A stretch of DNA of 64,000 nucleotides. Source: Xylogone sp. PMI_703 (lineage: Eukaryota > Ascomycota > Leotiomycetes). The notes under the pieces are model-generated. The model made no database searches. It saw only the letters and a list, made by a program, of their open reading frames with translations, and had not been told where the DNA came from. The stretch spans positions 3,162,001 through 3,226,000 of the forward strand of contig JAJTUQ010000003.1 of the NCBI GenBank assembly GCA_021399445.1. The letters are read 5' to 3'. Of this stretch, positions 25,338-38,800 are shown in pieces (position 1 is the first letter of the stretch; each line of letters opens with the position of its first letter). Both the position numbers and the translations under genes were made by a program.

Positions 25338-26321
25338 CGTAGAGGCAAAGGTCCGATGTTAAGAGTATTGGCACCTCACGATTATTCCTAGTGTAGTATT
25401 ATATTTGAAATTTGGAATGGGCATTGTATTTGTGGCTTTCTCCAATGTTCAGAAATATCCCCCCAGTTATGAGCGTTAGATACAAAATCCAGACATCACG
25501 AGAAATTCCTTAGTCAAATGTCTACCAAGTCCATGCTATAATACCCCCTGCCCCCAAATAGGAGGGTAATCGCTAGCCAAGACTCACGCAGCAATCACTA
25601 CTCTCCTATATAACTCCAAATAAGTGGAGTAACCCCCAACGAACAGCAAAAAGCGCCGTTGTGGCAGAACGGTCAGGTCAAATTGCTGTTCAAGAGCAAG
25701 GAGGGGATTTAAGCCTAATTGTCTTGATACGATTAGGAGAGACGTAAGGCCTACAGCTGAAACAATAGCTGTAGGGCAAGAACTCTTGTCATCAGCATTG
25801 TATCCTTTTTTATTTTGTGAGATATTGTACATCTGTTGAGAAATTGATTTTAATTTGCATTGTTTATATATATTTTCTTTCTTTCTTGAGAAGTTATCAT
25901 TCATACAAAATTAGAAAATGGAAATGGGGGGAAGTGAAACGGGATTTGGAGGAGAGAGCACCAGTGACGTGACTGTTCTTTTACAGTATTTCCCATATTC
26001 GAGAGAATATCTCGTTTATGATTGGCATTAGAAATGACAATTTTTTTTGTACCTTTAACCCGTAATGACTAAAAGCGTCCTACTCACTCTGGTATGTCGC
26101 CCTTAATTGTGGTACATCATAGCTATGGGAACGACACTTGCTACTTCACATATTATGAGGAAGAGAGTGACTATTGCCATGTCATAAGTGAGTCTTATCT
26201 TTGATGATGGTAGCTCAGGCCCTATCTCAAAAATTTCCACCAAATTATCCCTATTAAAAATATCTGAACTCCCAATAAATACCATCTTATCCAACATCCA
26301 AATAATGAAGGAGAATTTCTT
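25338..26321. other. convergent intergenic region, AT-rich
   Basis: About 1 kb between convergent genes. Short minus-strand open frames (25584-25904, 26103-26297) have no similarity I recognise. This marks the left border of the accessory block. Confidence 0.55.
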
Positions 26322-28308
26322 CTACATAGAGGTAATTAAATTATTTCCCAGATCTCGCAATTCATTCTTCTTCAGTTTTCCACTCCCCGTAATAGGAAAT
26401 GCCTCGCAAACTCCCTCGTCACCGAGCCAAAAGATGTGAATGGGAATCTTGTGACGTCCAAGCGTAGCACGAACCCAGTCCTGTAGTTCTACATCCGAGG
26501 GTCTAATGCCATTTGCATCTCGATCATGCGCAACGAACGCGGCTGGGATTTCTCCATATTTACTATCTTTCAGACCGACCACTGCGGCTTGTAATACTAA
26601 TGGATGCTCAGCGAGGCGTTCCTCGATCTCTAAGGGGTAGATGTTTTCTCCACCTGCATTTCAAAAGGGTTAGTAAAACTGCGAATGGAAGGAAAACGGG
26701 TTGGTTAATGAAACTTTAACTTCACCTCTGATAATAATGTCCTTGATCCGGCCAGTAATTCTGCAAAACCCCTTTTCATCTAGGGTAACCTCATCACCTG
26801 TCTTCATCCACAGAACTCCATCTTCATCCTTCACCATCACTTCGTTTGTCTTTTGAGGGTCGTTAAAATATCCAACTTGTACATTATATCCAGAGACCCA
26901 TAATTCACCAGGAACACCTCTAGGTACCACCTCATATTTCGAGTTGATGACCTTGGCGGTGGTATGAGGTAATATTCTGCCCACAGTTGAGAGCTTTTCT
27001 GTGATGCCATCGTCCACTGATGTCATAAAACTGGCAGGGGAGGTTTCCGTCATTCCTGGGTAAAAGGGGTTAGTAAGTTTCTAGATAATGTCTTTGAGAA
27101 AGTATACCATAAGTGATAGTAAGATCTGGCAGCCCAAACATCTGTTGTAATTGCTCCATCAGGGCCTGCGAAACTGGCGAACCTGCAGCAATGCCCGTTC
27201 TCAGCCGTATAGTACCAAGATGCTTCCTATGTCGAAGCTGTTCAAGCTCAGCCAGGAACATTGTGGGGACGCCATGGAGGCCGGTGCAATTTTCCTTGAT
27301 AACGATATCTAGGACTGCCACAGGATCGAATGTCTGACTTGGTAACACGAGAGCAGAGCCGTGAGTGATGCATGCTAGAAGACCTAGCACCAGGCCGAAA
27401 CAATGAAACAGTGGTGGAGGACAGCAGATTCTGTCAACTTCTGTCAATTTCATTCGAGCACCTATGAAGCGCCCGTTGTTTATAATATTGCTGAGGAAGT
27501 CAACCAAAAATTCAAAATTTGTTGAGGAGATGGTGGTAGGGACAGTCTTACTGGTGTGTCAGCATCGCAGCTTTGGGTTCTCCCGTGGTACCGCTTGTGT
27601 ACTGAAGGTTGCACACGTCGTGAGAGCCAACAGACCTCATCCTCTCCTCAAGGAGCTCTGTAGACTGTCCATTCCCTTGCATGACAAACTCATCATAGGA
27701 GGTAAGAGCATCAGAAATTGGTTGTTCATTACTTCGAATGAGAACTACATCTTGGAGATAGGGCAAAACTGGTTTCCTAGCTTCAGTGGTAGATGTGACG
27801 AGTTCGATGTGTGGTAGGATATTTTTACTCCCAATATTGGTAGAAGTAAACAGCGCGCGACATCCTATCATGAAAAGAAGGCCTTAGCTACAGGATACTC
27901 ATTACAAGTTTCGTTTGGAATTGAATTGTGTCTGCTTCTCAAGCGCTTCATACCTGAGTGCTCTAGAGCATTCAATAATTCTGTCGGGGTATATGTGTTA
28001 TTGAGTACGACTACTATTCCACCTATGATGGTTGTGGCAAAGAAGATTTCAATATATCGTTCACAGTTGCCAGACAATATGCCAATTCTGTCGCCAGGCC
28101 GAATGCCTATCGCGAGCAAGCCCTTGGCAACAGTCTGGCTCCGCGTATAGAGTTGCTTGTAAGTCAGACGTACGCCAGTCCATGATACGATTGCGTCTCG
28201 ATGAGGATACTTTGTTGATTGTTGTTCCAATAGTTCACACAGTGACAATTGGAGCAAAGGGGGCTCCGAAGGACCTTGAACGAAAGATAGGGAGGCAGGT
28301 GCCATCAC
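26322..28308 (-). CDS. ACSF2-like acyl-CoA ligase (AMP-binding enzyme)
   Basis: Exons 28308-27954, 27864-27552, 27490-27108, 27055-26726 and 26653-26322, 570 residues. All adenylating-enzyme motifs are present in order: the P-loop-like YTSGTTGEPKAAML, GMTETSPASFM, the TGDEV loop, GRIKDIIIRGGENIYPLEIE, and the A10 lysine in TGSGKLKKNELR. The MTETSP and VGRILPHT segments resemble human ACSF2 and medium-chain acyl-CoA synthetases. It should convert a carboxylic acid, ATP and CoA to acyl-CoA, AMP and diphosphate. There is no C-terminal SKL-type peroxisome signal (it ends ITSM). It is co-directional with the MFS gene and 4.6 kb from the PKS start, so a role in feeding or processing the polyketide is plausible but unproven. 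Confidence 0.92.
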
Positions 28309-30096
28309 GAAAAGGAGATTTGTTAATCAAACAGGCTCTGAGCAGGCCTTGGAGCCCAATAAGAAAATGCCAGCTGGAGTCAGCAGGAAAGTGCTCCTTT
28401 TCCGTGTGGTGCTTTGACAATCACAGATTGTTCTGGCTCGGTAGACCTCCCTCCTCAGACGGCACGATAGCTATATGGCCAAGGCTGTCAATCGAAGGCA
28501 AGATCAAAAGGCAAACGCGGCCTAGAGCAAAGTCCCAAAGCAGTATTGTGAGAATTTAGCAAACTTGACTTCGATAGCACGGTACGGCATCGGTACGGAT
28601 ATTGTGGTACAGTACTATGGTAGCATGCTGCAGGCTTGCAGATTCTTACCCCGTTTCCTCGTCCACTGGTCATTTGCCTGATATGGCGTTTGTGGATTTG
28701 TAGGGCTGCAGGCTTAAAATCTGAGTAAGCACCAGGATGTCTCGATGCTTGGATCACAGCCAGACAGCCCATTGATCCGGAGCAGATGCGCTTGGCCCCG
28801 AGCACTCTTCGACAAAGGCTCGCACACTAGAACCCTTCTCGGGTACGTGAAGCTCTCATGAACGGTACAGCATTGACTGTCTCGATAGGAGAACTACCAT
28901 CCGCGGTGGAGCATGATTTGCAACTGTTGGGAAAGAATACTAGTCAACCAGGACATTCTCTTGTCCGTCCACAATCAGTCTAGTGTTGGGTATTGGGTTG
29001 CTGCATTCTGCCAGCGCGATCAACTGCAAATCGAGGATTGTGGGTGGCACCGGCGAAGCAGCAAACCGTCGCCGCGAATCGCCCGTCAGCCTCACGCACC
29101 GTTTCGAGCGTTTCTAGGAGCCGTTGCGAGACACATCCCGTCTCCGTCAGCTCTGGACGCGCTGACAACCGTGGTAAGAGGAGTCAAACGCAAACGGCCA
29201 TTTCTAGCTCAACAGTATCCAGTAGTGACGCCTACAGCACGGTTTCTCTTTTGATATCTTATGACGCTCCACCATGACTCTCACTGCCTTCCCCCTCACG
29301 GATTTCTGCAGCTCTTTACGTAGCACGCATATTAGGCGTACGCAACTGTAGATGGATGCCAGCTGAGCTGCATGGCTCTCTTGGATTCTTTTTCGCCCTC
29401 CACTCAGATATCTTGGGCGTCCAGGCATACTACAGCCAAATAGGCTATTACCGCGCTGTGAGGGGATTGGATGAAGTTTGGCAGTAAAGTTGCGAGATAA
29501 CATATTGTGGCGTATTTAGCGTTATTTGCTAGCAGGCTGCTATCCACAAGTGGGAACACAAGGGAGCCTAGTCCCGCGATCCGACTACACCACTTCCGGA
29601 TTAGCTGTAGTCTAACCCCATCAAGCCAATTCACAGTCAGCATTTACGAGGTGGGTAACGGCGCTTGGCAACGGACGGATCGGTCCCGCGTCTAGCGTCC
29701 ACAACGTCTGAATCCCCTAGGCAGATGTCGTGTGCTGTCCTGCTGTGTCCTTGTGAACCCCGCACCGTGAGCCAAACATTTCTTAACTTATCTGCCAAAA
29801 AATGCATAAATGAATATTCAGAAGCACAGATCCCATATGGAATCTCACAAATAAAGCGCTGTTGTTACTGTACTTGTAGATACCCTTGCAAGTCTACAGG
29901 TACTCATCCATGACTTCGTTCCAAAACAACCCGTCTTCCTAGACTCTACCGAACCCCTCTATTTGATCTCAGGTCTCACCATCTAATGGTCGAACAAAGA
30001 CTACACTGCAGTATTGCAATTCATGAGTAAGGAAGATCGGCTTCGCAGCCGTATGTGGTTCTGCCTGTCAACTCCTCAAGCTGGTAGTACCGTATT
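28309..30096. other. 1.8-kb spacer between ligase and MFS genes
   Basis: Should contain the ligase promoter and the 3' flank of the transporter. Several mid-size open frames (28488-29643, both strands) have mixed frames and biased composition and match no domain. No repeat, tRNA or transposon sequence recognised. Confidence 0.5.
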
Positions 30097-32015
30097 CTAA
30101 GCAATCTCTTCTTTTGATAAGCCTGTTTCAGTAATAGTCTTCTCTGCAATAGACGAAGCGGAACCACTTCGTGGATCTTTTCCCTTCTCGATAAATGCTT
30201 GTGAGCTCTTGGAATCTCTGTCAAGGCTGATGTTTTTAGACGTAAAACTCGCAACTGTGGCGACGGCAGCGAAAGATGCCAGAACAATAAAGATGGTGTT
30301 GATTGACTCGGATAATATCCTGCGGTATGCGTTTTGGACAGTTTCAGGAAAGTTAGCAATAAGGCTTGCGGTTTGTTCGGCTTGAAGGTTGCTGAGTCTA
30401 TATTGGCTTGGTATGACGCCACGTGCATGGTATGCTGCAACTTTATGGTTCCACTCATTCTGAAAGATCGCACCTCCTATGGCAACCCCAAAAGCTTGTC
30501 CGAGTGATATTGTAAATGAGGACATCGCTGTTGCCATCGGTACATCCTCATCTAACTGAGAGGCTTGGACGGCAACCATTCGGCCTGGGAATAAAGCGCC
30601 CCCACCAATACCATAGAGGACCTGGAACCCGTATTGGATTCCTCTATTGGAATCTGGACGAAGTAAAGAGGTCAACCCCAAGCCTACAGAAAGTAGAACT
30701 AGGGCAACCGAGTTTATTGTTCGAAAACGCTTAGCTTTGGCGATAACAAACCCTGCAATGGCTGCAAAGGGTGGTACTGTGGAAGTGCCAGGCAAAATAT
30801 CCACAGCAGCTCCCAGAAGTGATTTTCGTTTGGTGACCAAGAACTAGAGATTGAAAGATTAGTTCCAATTACGAAGCAGCGTATCTCTTGCTAACTCACA
30901 TAAAGTATGAGGTAATATTCCATGGCCCATAAGGTAACACCAAGGACAAAAGATGTAAAATATGCTGAGAGAGATGTCCTGTTACCGAATATCCTGAGAG
31001 GCACCATTGGACTTCGAGTCAAAAATGCTTCATACAAAAAGAAGCCTGTAGTCCCCACGACGCCAATTATTAAGGCAGATAATGTGTTCGCAGAAGCCCA
31101 TGGGTATAAGACGCCTCCACTGGTGACGCCAAAGAGGATCGAGATAAGTGATCCTGTGAGGATAACCATGCCCGTCCAATCCGCATTCTTGATATTCTCC
31201 CTGAGCGACACACTCGAAGGTTGAAGATTCAGAAACTTCAGTATACCAAGAAGCGCCGGTACACACACGGGAAGGTTGATGTAAAACACACTACATTCCA
31301 GCAAAAAAGAGGTAATTGTAAGTTTCGAGTAAACGATGAGATAGAAATTGAGATCTTACTTACAGACGCCACGTGGATCGGCTTGCAATTGCTGCACCCA
31401 TAACATACCCAGCTAAGAGGGCTACAGCGCTCACCAAGGCCATCAGACCAATATATTTACCGCGTTCGCGCAAGGAGACCATATCAGCCACGATTATGGT
31501 TACCAGGGCATCATTTCCTCCAGCCCCAAGCCCCTGAACCTATATAATTAAGACACAGCAATCAGTAATCACTCAGCATAAAGGTAAATCACCAGCAAAG
31601 TTTGGACTATTGGACTGTATATACTTACAACACGTGCCCCGATGAGCCAGGAAATGTCTTGCGCAACAGCACATAGGAGACTTCCCAGAGTGAATATTGA
31701 AAGTGCGACCAAAAGGCACACTTTGCGCCCAAAGACCTCTGAGAGAGCGCCATAGACGGGCTGCACAATAGTCTCTGCAAACAAAAAGCCAGTACCACAC
31801 CAATAGGCCTGATTACTGGTGGCATCCAATGCATCTGCAATAGCTGGGAGAGCAGCCGCAATGATAACGGTATCAAGGATAGAAATGAAGTTGCATGCGC
31901 ACAGAGACACGAAGGCCAGCTTGAATGCCCTCGATTTCTTAGTCGGTGCTTCCTGTTCCTCCCGACTTTGGCCTTGTTCGAGCTGCTCCCGCGGTATGCT
32001 TTCGGCGTCTTCCAT
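30097..32015 (-). CDS. MFS multidrug/toxin efflux transporter, DHA2 (14-TM) type
   Basis: Exons 32015-31629, 31539-31364, 31290-30900 and 30843-30097, 566 residues. Typical DHA2 landmarks are seen: FISILDTVIIAAALPAIADAL in TM1 (motif D1-like), a motif-A loop in GALSEVFGRKVCLL, VVQGLGAGGNDALVTIIVADMV (motif B region), TWRLVFYINLPV (motif C neighbourhood) and a large predicted loop followed by further TM helices. It probably exports a small molecule by proton antiport at the plasma membrane. It is divergent from the TLC-PKS gene, sharing an 882-bp spacer, which suggests shared regulation. The substrate is unknown. Confidence 0.94.
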
Positions 32016-32897
32016 GCTGCCCTTTCACGGCAGGAATTGTACAAAGGAAACGGACCTGTCTTTTACGACATTTGAGAATCCAGTTTCAGCTAGCACTCTC
32101 GGCATTTTCTTTCCCTCTATGGCAATGACGGCTAGGTTGATTAGATATTCTATCCCCTCAGTGTAGGATCGGTCCAGCTACCCATGTTAGAAGCATATAA
32201 CCGAACCCTGCTGTTCTGGATAGATCCAGTGGAGGCTCTCACTCTGCAGTATGAGGAATACACTGACGTGAGACTTTAACCCTGGTAACCTGCTTTTACT
32301 GTGTACTGGATTAATAGGGCAAGATGTCCGAAACTTTGAATAATCGGCTTCTCAGGATGCTACCGGCACTCGAATTAAAATTCTCTGCCCCATAGCCAAC
32401 ATGCTACTTCGTACTCGTACCGTAGACATGGTAATTTTTATTTAGTGGGGACGCGACGTTTGGTTGATTTCCAAGATTCGCGACGGACGGACGACAACCC
32501 CCTCGAAACGCCCGCACCTACTGTGACAACCCATGCACACAGGACCCGCAGCTCAGCGCTCATGTCCTCCGTAGTAGCGCATCCACAGAGCTGTACTCGA
32601 CGCTCGGGAAGCAGCAGCACCAAGCAAGATGTTACGACGCCAGTGGCCGCCATGGGGAGCTCGATGTCGCGCGTACCCGGTGCCTTAGGAGGGCAGGTTG
32701 CGAGCTGTAAGACAGTATCGATCACCATGTAAAAGGCGTTCAGCGCCCCTTCTCCTTTGGAGATATCTCGCCAAGTCAATTGTTGTGCGAGTATCCTTTA
32801 TCCGGTTTGCAATTTTTAAGGATTGGTCTCTATCCCTACATCAACATCGCTTCTATAGACTTCTTTTTTCCCCTGCTGCGTTTGATCTCAGCTGGAT
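32016..32897. promoter_or_regulatory. divergent promoter region (MFS transporter / TLC-PKS)
   Basis: 882 bp between outward-facing starts. Probably carries both promoters and any cluster-specific operator. A T/C-rich stretch lies just before the PKS start (about 32855-32880). No palindromic transcription factor site can be named with confidence. Confidence 0.55.
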
Positions 32898-35800
32898 ATG
32901 GCTGCTCCAAATATTTCGAATCTTGGGTTACCACATGCTTCCATTCCACCATGGGCGCCTCTGAGGGAAGTGTTCCAGCCAATTGCCAACTTTCTCTCTC
33001 TTTCTGCACTTCCACTTCATATTCACCACATATTACTCATGGCAATTTTTTACTATATCGCGTATAGATATGTATTACGATACATATCGAGCCGATTATT
33101 CCCAAGGAGGTACCCAAAACTATCCGGCAGATTGAAGTTGGACTGGGATCTCTGTGCTGTGTCAATTACACAATCAGTAATAAACAGTACCATAGCAATC
33201 GTGTTGCTCCTTACAAATGATCCGCAGAATGATATGACTTGGCAAGAGAGGATTTGGGGTTATCAAAAATCAACTGGTCTTGCATTAGGGTTGTGTACCG
33301 GCTATTTCCTCTTCCATTTGTTCGAGACAGTAATACACGCCAAGATACAAGGCACGATCTTTGTATACCATGCGATTGCTTGCCTTTTGCTAACCGGCAT
33401 TGGATTTGTAAGAGTTATCACGCTCTTCTAAAAGTGCATACGGCATAGTTTGCTAACTTTCCCCAGCGCCCATTGGCACTTTGTTATACCCCAGTGTTTC
33501 TTATGATGGAAGTCCCTAATATCTTTCTCAATATACAGAAGTTTTTAGATAAGAATAACTTATACGATTCTCAAATCCGGACTCTCAACCGCTACGCTCT
33601 GATTACTACCTATCTTCTTTTCCGTACCATCCCTGGAGCTTACTATCAGATCCTGATATCTAGAGACTTCCTCAGAGCAATCAGGGAAGTTGACCCCAAG
33701 ATCCCAGCATCGTACCTGCTTACACCCCCAACTTCACGGATCACATCGGCGGATTCGGCGATGCTCTATAGTGTCCCGCCGGTGCCGGTTCTACTCGCTG
33801 CAGTTCAGGTTATTGCATTGACAGCATTGAACGGACAGGGGCTCTACTGGTTCTCACAAATTTGGATGTATACAAACTATTCAACCACAATGAGCAGCCA
33901 ATCGACATCGGAAAAATCGCAAGCTGCACTTAGTTATGAGAAGCCTAAGACGCTTCTTTCCGAAACGATTGAAAAGGACGTACATTTAAGTAAGACCAGG
34001 AGCTCGCAGGAGAAACCAGACCAAACCATGCCTATTGCTATCATTGGAATGAGCTGTAGGTTTGCTGGAGATGCAACATCCCCGGAAAAACTATGGGAGA
34101 TGTGTGCTGCAGGGCGTAATGCTTGGTCTGAGATACCTTCTACAAGGTTTAATCAGAAATCTTTCTACCATCCCAATGGTGCTAGAGAAGGTAGTGTAAG
34201 TACGATCTGCTTAGTTCGAACATCGAATTCATGCTAATGAGATTTTAAGACAAATGTTCGAGGAGCCCATTTCTTAAAGGAGGATATATCCCTTTTCGAT
34301 GCTACTTTCTTCAATGTTACTCTCGAGGAAGCGAAGGTAAATACTATGTGAAAAAGAAGCTTCTAATCCATGTTGGATAATAGTTGCTAACCACATAATT
34401 CTGAGAACAACAGGCTATGGATCCCCAGTTAAGATTGCAATTGGAATGCACTTATGAGGCCCTTGAGAATGGCAAGTCATTGCTAATGAAATATTGAATT
34501 GATCTGCTAACACCTGGTGTAGCTGGTATACCGATTGATTCCCTGGCGGAAACACCAACCTCGGTATACACCGGTATTTTCGCAAGAGATTATCACGAAA
34601 GCTTATTTAGAGATATTGAGACTCTGCCAAAATATTTCAACACTGGAAATGGAGCCGCTATGCACTCCAATCGTATCTCATACTTTCTTGATCTCAAAGG
34701 TCCCAGTATGACTGTGGATACTGGATGTTCGACAAGTATCGTGGCATTGCACTTAGGCTGTCAGAGCTTACGCACCGGAGAGTCAAAAATATCAATTGTG
34801 GGTGGAAATAATTTAATACTTAATCCGGATATGATCACTGCAATGAGTAGTTTTGGGTAAGTGTGATAATTCTCTTCCACTGAGCCGATGCTGATGCCGT
34901 AATACAGTTTTGTCTCCCCTGATGGCCGATCTTATGCGTTTGATCACCGGGCATCGGGATACGGTCGTGGAGAGGGAGTTGGCTGTGTAATTCTCAAGCC
35001 TCTAGAAGATGCGTTGAGAGATGGAGATCCCATTCGCACAGTTATTCGACACACAGCTCTCAACCAAGATGGAAAAACTGTTGGAATAACAATGCCTAGC
35101 CAAACAGCCCAAGAAGCACTGTTCAGATCTAGTTACGAGGCGATCGGGCTCGATCCAGCGGAAACGCCGTACGTAGAGTGTCATGGTACTGGAACACAAG
35201 CGGGTGATCCTCTAGAAGCTGGGGCAGTGGCATCAATCTTCGGGAAGAACAGATCTATTAGTAACCCGGTCTTCGTAGGCTCTGTTAAGACCAACATTGG
35301 CCATCTAGAAGCTGGAAGCGGTCTTGCTGGTATCGTCAAAGCAGCAATGATTCTAGAAAAGGGAATGATACCGCCATCAGCAAATTTCGAAGAGCCCAAT
35401 TCGAAAATACCACTAAAAGAGTGGAAAATAAAGGCGAGACATATTTGTTTGTTCTATAGTTAAGAAAAGCTAACAAAAACCTTATAGGTACCAAGGAGTC
35501 TGGAACCCTGGCCTTCTAATAGCCCTAGGCGGGTCTCTTTAAATAGTTTTGGCTATGGTGGAACAAATGGGCACGTGATTATGGAGCACGTAGACCAGTA
35601 TATAGGTCATGAAAGAAGTCGTACGTGGTTTACAAAGCCCCTAAATATAAGTTGTGTCTAATAAGCTCCATAGGGAACGGTACTGCAGTAAATGGTAAAA
35701 GCTCCTCTGGTCGACGACGGGTGTTTACCTTCAGTGCGAAAGATGAGGAAGCTAGCCTAAGAATGATTTCAAATATGAGGACTTATTTAAAAGAGCACAC

Positions 35801-38800
35801 GGACATGGATAAGGAAGTATTCCTAGACAATCTAGCTTATACACTGGGACAAAGGCGCACCGCATTTCCTTGGATGATAGCTACCACCGCAACTTCGCCA
35901 AAAGAATTGATCGATGCTCTGGAAGATAAGAGCCTCAAGCCTGGACGACGCCAGGAGAACCTTAGAATTGGATTTGTTTTTACCGGTCAGGGTTCTCAAT
36001 GGTATGCTATGGGACGTGAACTGCTCGATACGTATCCCGTCTTTAGGGACTCAGTTCTCCAAGCAGACAGACATATGAAGACCCTGGGGGCTGATTGGTC
36101 AATCATGGGTACGTTTAGTGGAATATCTTATTACATGTGAGGAGACTAACAAGTATAAGATGAGCTTCGAAAGGATGCAAACACCTCACGAGTCAACTAT
36201 GCAGTATACAGTCAACCTATCTGTACTGCTCTCCAAGTGGCATTAGTTCGACTTCTTGCATCCTGGGGCATAACGCCGGTTGCTGTTACAAGCCATTCTA
36301 GTGGTGAAGTTGCTGCTGCCTACGCAGCAGGTGCGCTGACATTAGAATCGGCCATTACGGTCTCTTACTTCCGTGGCTTTGTAACCCAAAACATCCAGAA
36401 AAATTCGCCAGGTCTCAAGGGTGGAATGATTGCTGCTGGCCTTTCCCGAGAAGAAGCGGAATCCTACATTAAACGGGTATCATCGGGCAAAATTGTTGTT
36501 GGTTGTGTCAATAGTCCAGCCAGCGTGACTATCTCAGGAGATATTCAAGGAATAGACGAGATAGGGAAACTATTAGAAGATGACAATGTATTCGCTCGTA
36601 AGCTTCAGGTCGATGCGGGCTATCACTCGCATCACATGGAAGTTATTGCGAAGGATTATATTGACCTTCTGCATAAACATAACCTCAAGACTGACAAGTG
36701 GCCCGGTGATATAGTTTACTCCTCATCCGTTACAGGGGACTATATTGAGTCTTCTCACGTGTTTGGACCAAACTATTGGGTTGAGAACATGGTCCGCCCA
36801 GTCCTATTCACCGATTCCCTGCGCAATATGTGCGTAGGTCCAGCAAATAAACCTCAGCGTCAAAGTGGATCGTTCATCGATACGATTATCGAGGTTGGAC
36901 CTCACAGTGGATTAGCCGGTCCAATCCGCCAAATCCTCAAACTACCAGAACTGGAAAAGATGCCTGTGGCATATACCTCATGTCTAGTTAGAAAGCAAGA
37001 TGCGGTAAAGACGATACAAGAAATGGCATGTACCTTGCTAACCAAAGGATATCGTGTCAATCTAAAATCACTGAACTTCCCTTATGCTCAGCCCAATCTT
37101 AAAGTTATTACGGATTTACCCTCGTATCCATGGACTCACAAGCTACGTCACTGGCACGAGTCACATCTCAACAAACGACACCGGTTGCGGACTGGAGGCC
37201 CTCATGACCTTCTCGGAGTTCCAGCAATAAACTCAAATCCACTGGCGCCTACATGGAGACATCGTCTTCGAGCGGCGGATGTACCATGGGTGCGAGATCA
37301 TTTAATTCAGGGTTCGTTCATTTACCCAGCTGCAGGATACATTGCTATGGCAGTAGAAGGCTTCCGGCAGTCAGTGACTCCTCCCGGTCAACACATCTCA
37401 AATTTCAAACTACGAGATGTCGATGTCATCAGTGCTGTGATGATCCCTGATACACCAGAGGGCATTGAATTACAGCTATCCCTTAAACCAGCAAGTGACC
37501 GGCTTCCATCTTCTCAAGGCTGGTATGAATTCAATGTCTATTCAGTTTCGGAAGAAGATAACGACTCTTGGACCAAACACTGTGCCGGGTTTATTACTGC
37601 CGAATTTAGTTCTGCAGCGGATGAGTCCGGACGCAATAACGCAACAAGCTCTGATCCGAGAATAACTGAGGCAATCAACACCTCAGGGGCAAACTTCCAA
37701 AAGCAGGATCCAAAGAAAGTGTATGAATACCTTCGCTCAGAAGGAATTCATCACGGACCGATATTCCAAAATCTCGAAGAAATCCGTGTTGGTAAGAATA
37801 AATCGCTTGCAACTGTCCGCATTCCAGACACAGCATCCGTTATGCCATATAATTATGAAAGTGATCATATAATCCATCCTGCAACTCTAGATACAATTCT
37901 CCAGGCTATATATCCAGCCATTCCAAAAGAAGCCACGGAGCACGGCAACACGAAATTGCCCAAGTTTTTCAAGTCCATATCACTATCTGGGAAGATCAGT
38001 AGTGCGGCAGGTGACCGGTTTAAAGTGTGGTCTGTTGTTGAAAAGGCTACAACGAAGAGCGTAATATCTTCAATCTCCGTGCTAAATGATGGAAGTGATA
38101 ATTCTGCGGTGTTGGCTGAGATTTCTGGATTTCGCTGCGACTCTATTGGATCAACATCCAATGCTGAAGAAACTGAAGAAAAGACAAACATTTGCTTCAA
38201 GATGCATTGGGATTATGATATTTCAACTGATGTGGAAAGCGCATTGAAGAGTGTAGAGCAGCAATCCCTGCTTCATACTGTCATTAACCTCTACGCCCAT
38301 AAAATCCCTGGAGCTAGATATCTTTCCATTAACGCTGCTGAAGGAACTCCAAGTGAAGCGCTGAATACGCTTAGGGGTAGCTCAATAGAAAACCCACGGT
38401 TTAGTCATTTCACCTTAACAGACTCCTCTCAAGACTTCATTGACTCGATGAGTAAGGAGTATCAAGATTTTAGTAACCTCATCAGTCTCAAAAAGTTGGA
38501 TATTGGGGCAGATATCTCGGCGCAAGGGTTCGAGAGCGGAGCCTATGACATTATAATTGCTGCTGGACTTACTAAGCTCACAGACGACAAACAGACCACA
38601 CTGACAAATATTGGTAGACTTCTAGCTCCAGGAGGAAGGGTTATTATTCCCGATGCTGTCAGATCTGCTATCAATGAGTGGCAACAACTCCTGCCAAAGC
38701 ATGGACTACGGATTATTTTCACACAGAGCACTAGATCCAACGAAGTTGCTTTTATATTGGCCGAAAAAGAGAGAGCTTATGCCTCATGGCCAGAAGTCTC

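Noticed and set aside
28488..29643. Cluster of 60-110-codon open frames on both strands between the ligase and MFS genes
   Set aside because: No consistent frame, no recognisable motif, and no way to splice them into one protein. Probably chance in a less AT-rich spacer.
28600..30090. Possible old transposon in the ligase/MFS spacer
   Set aside because: No terminal repeats, target duplication or transposase/reverse-transcriptase motif could be found by eye.
32016..32060. Alternative upstream start for the MFS transporter (Met at 32044)
   Set aside because: It is in a different frame. The frame containing the TM1 motif starts at 32015.
33880..33900. PKS starting at Met312 (33890) as a separate gene
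   Set aside because: The TLC frame would then have no stop, and the promoter would lie inside TLC coding sequence. Kept only as an alternative for testing.
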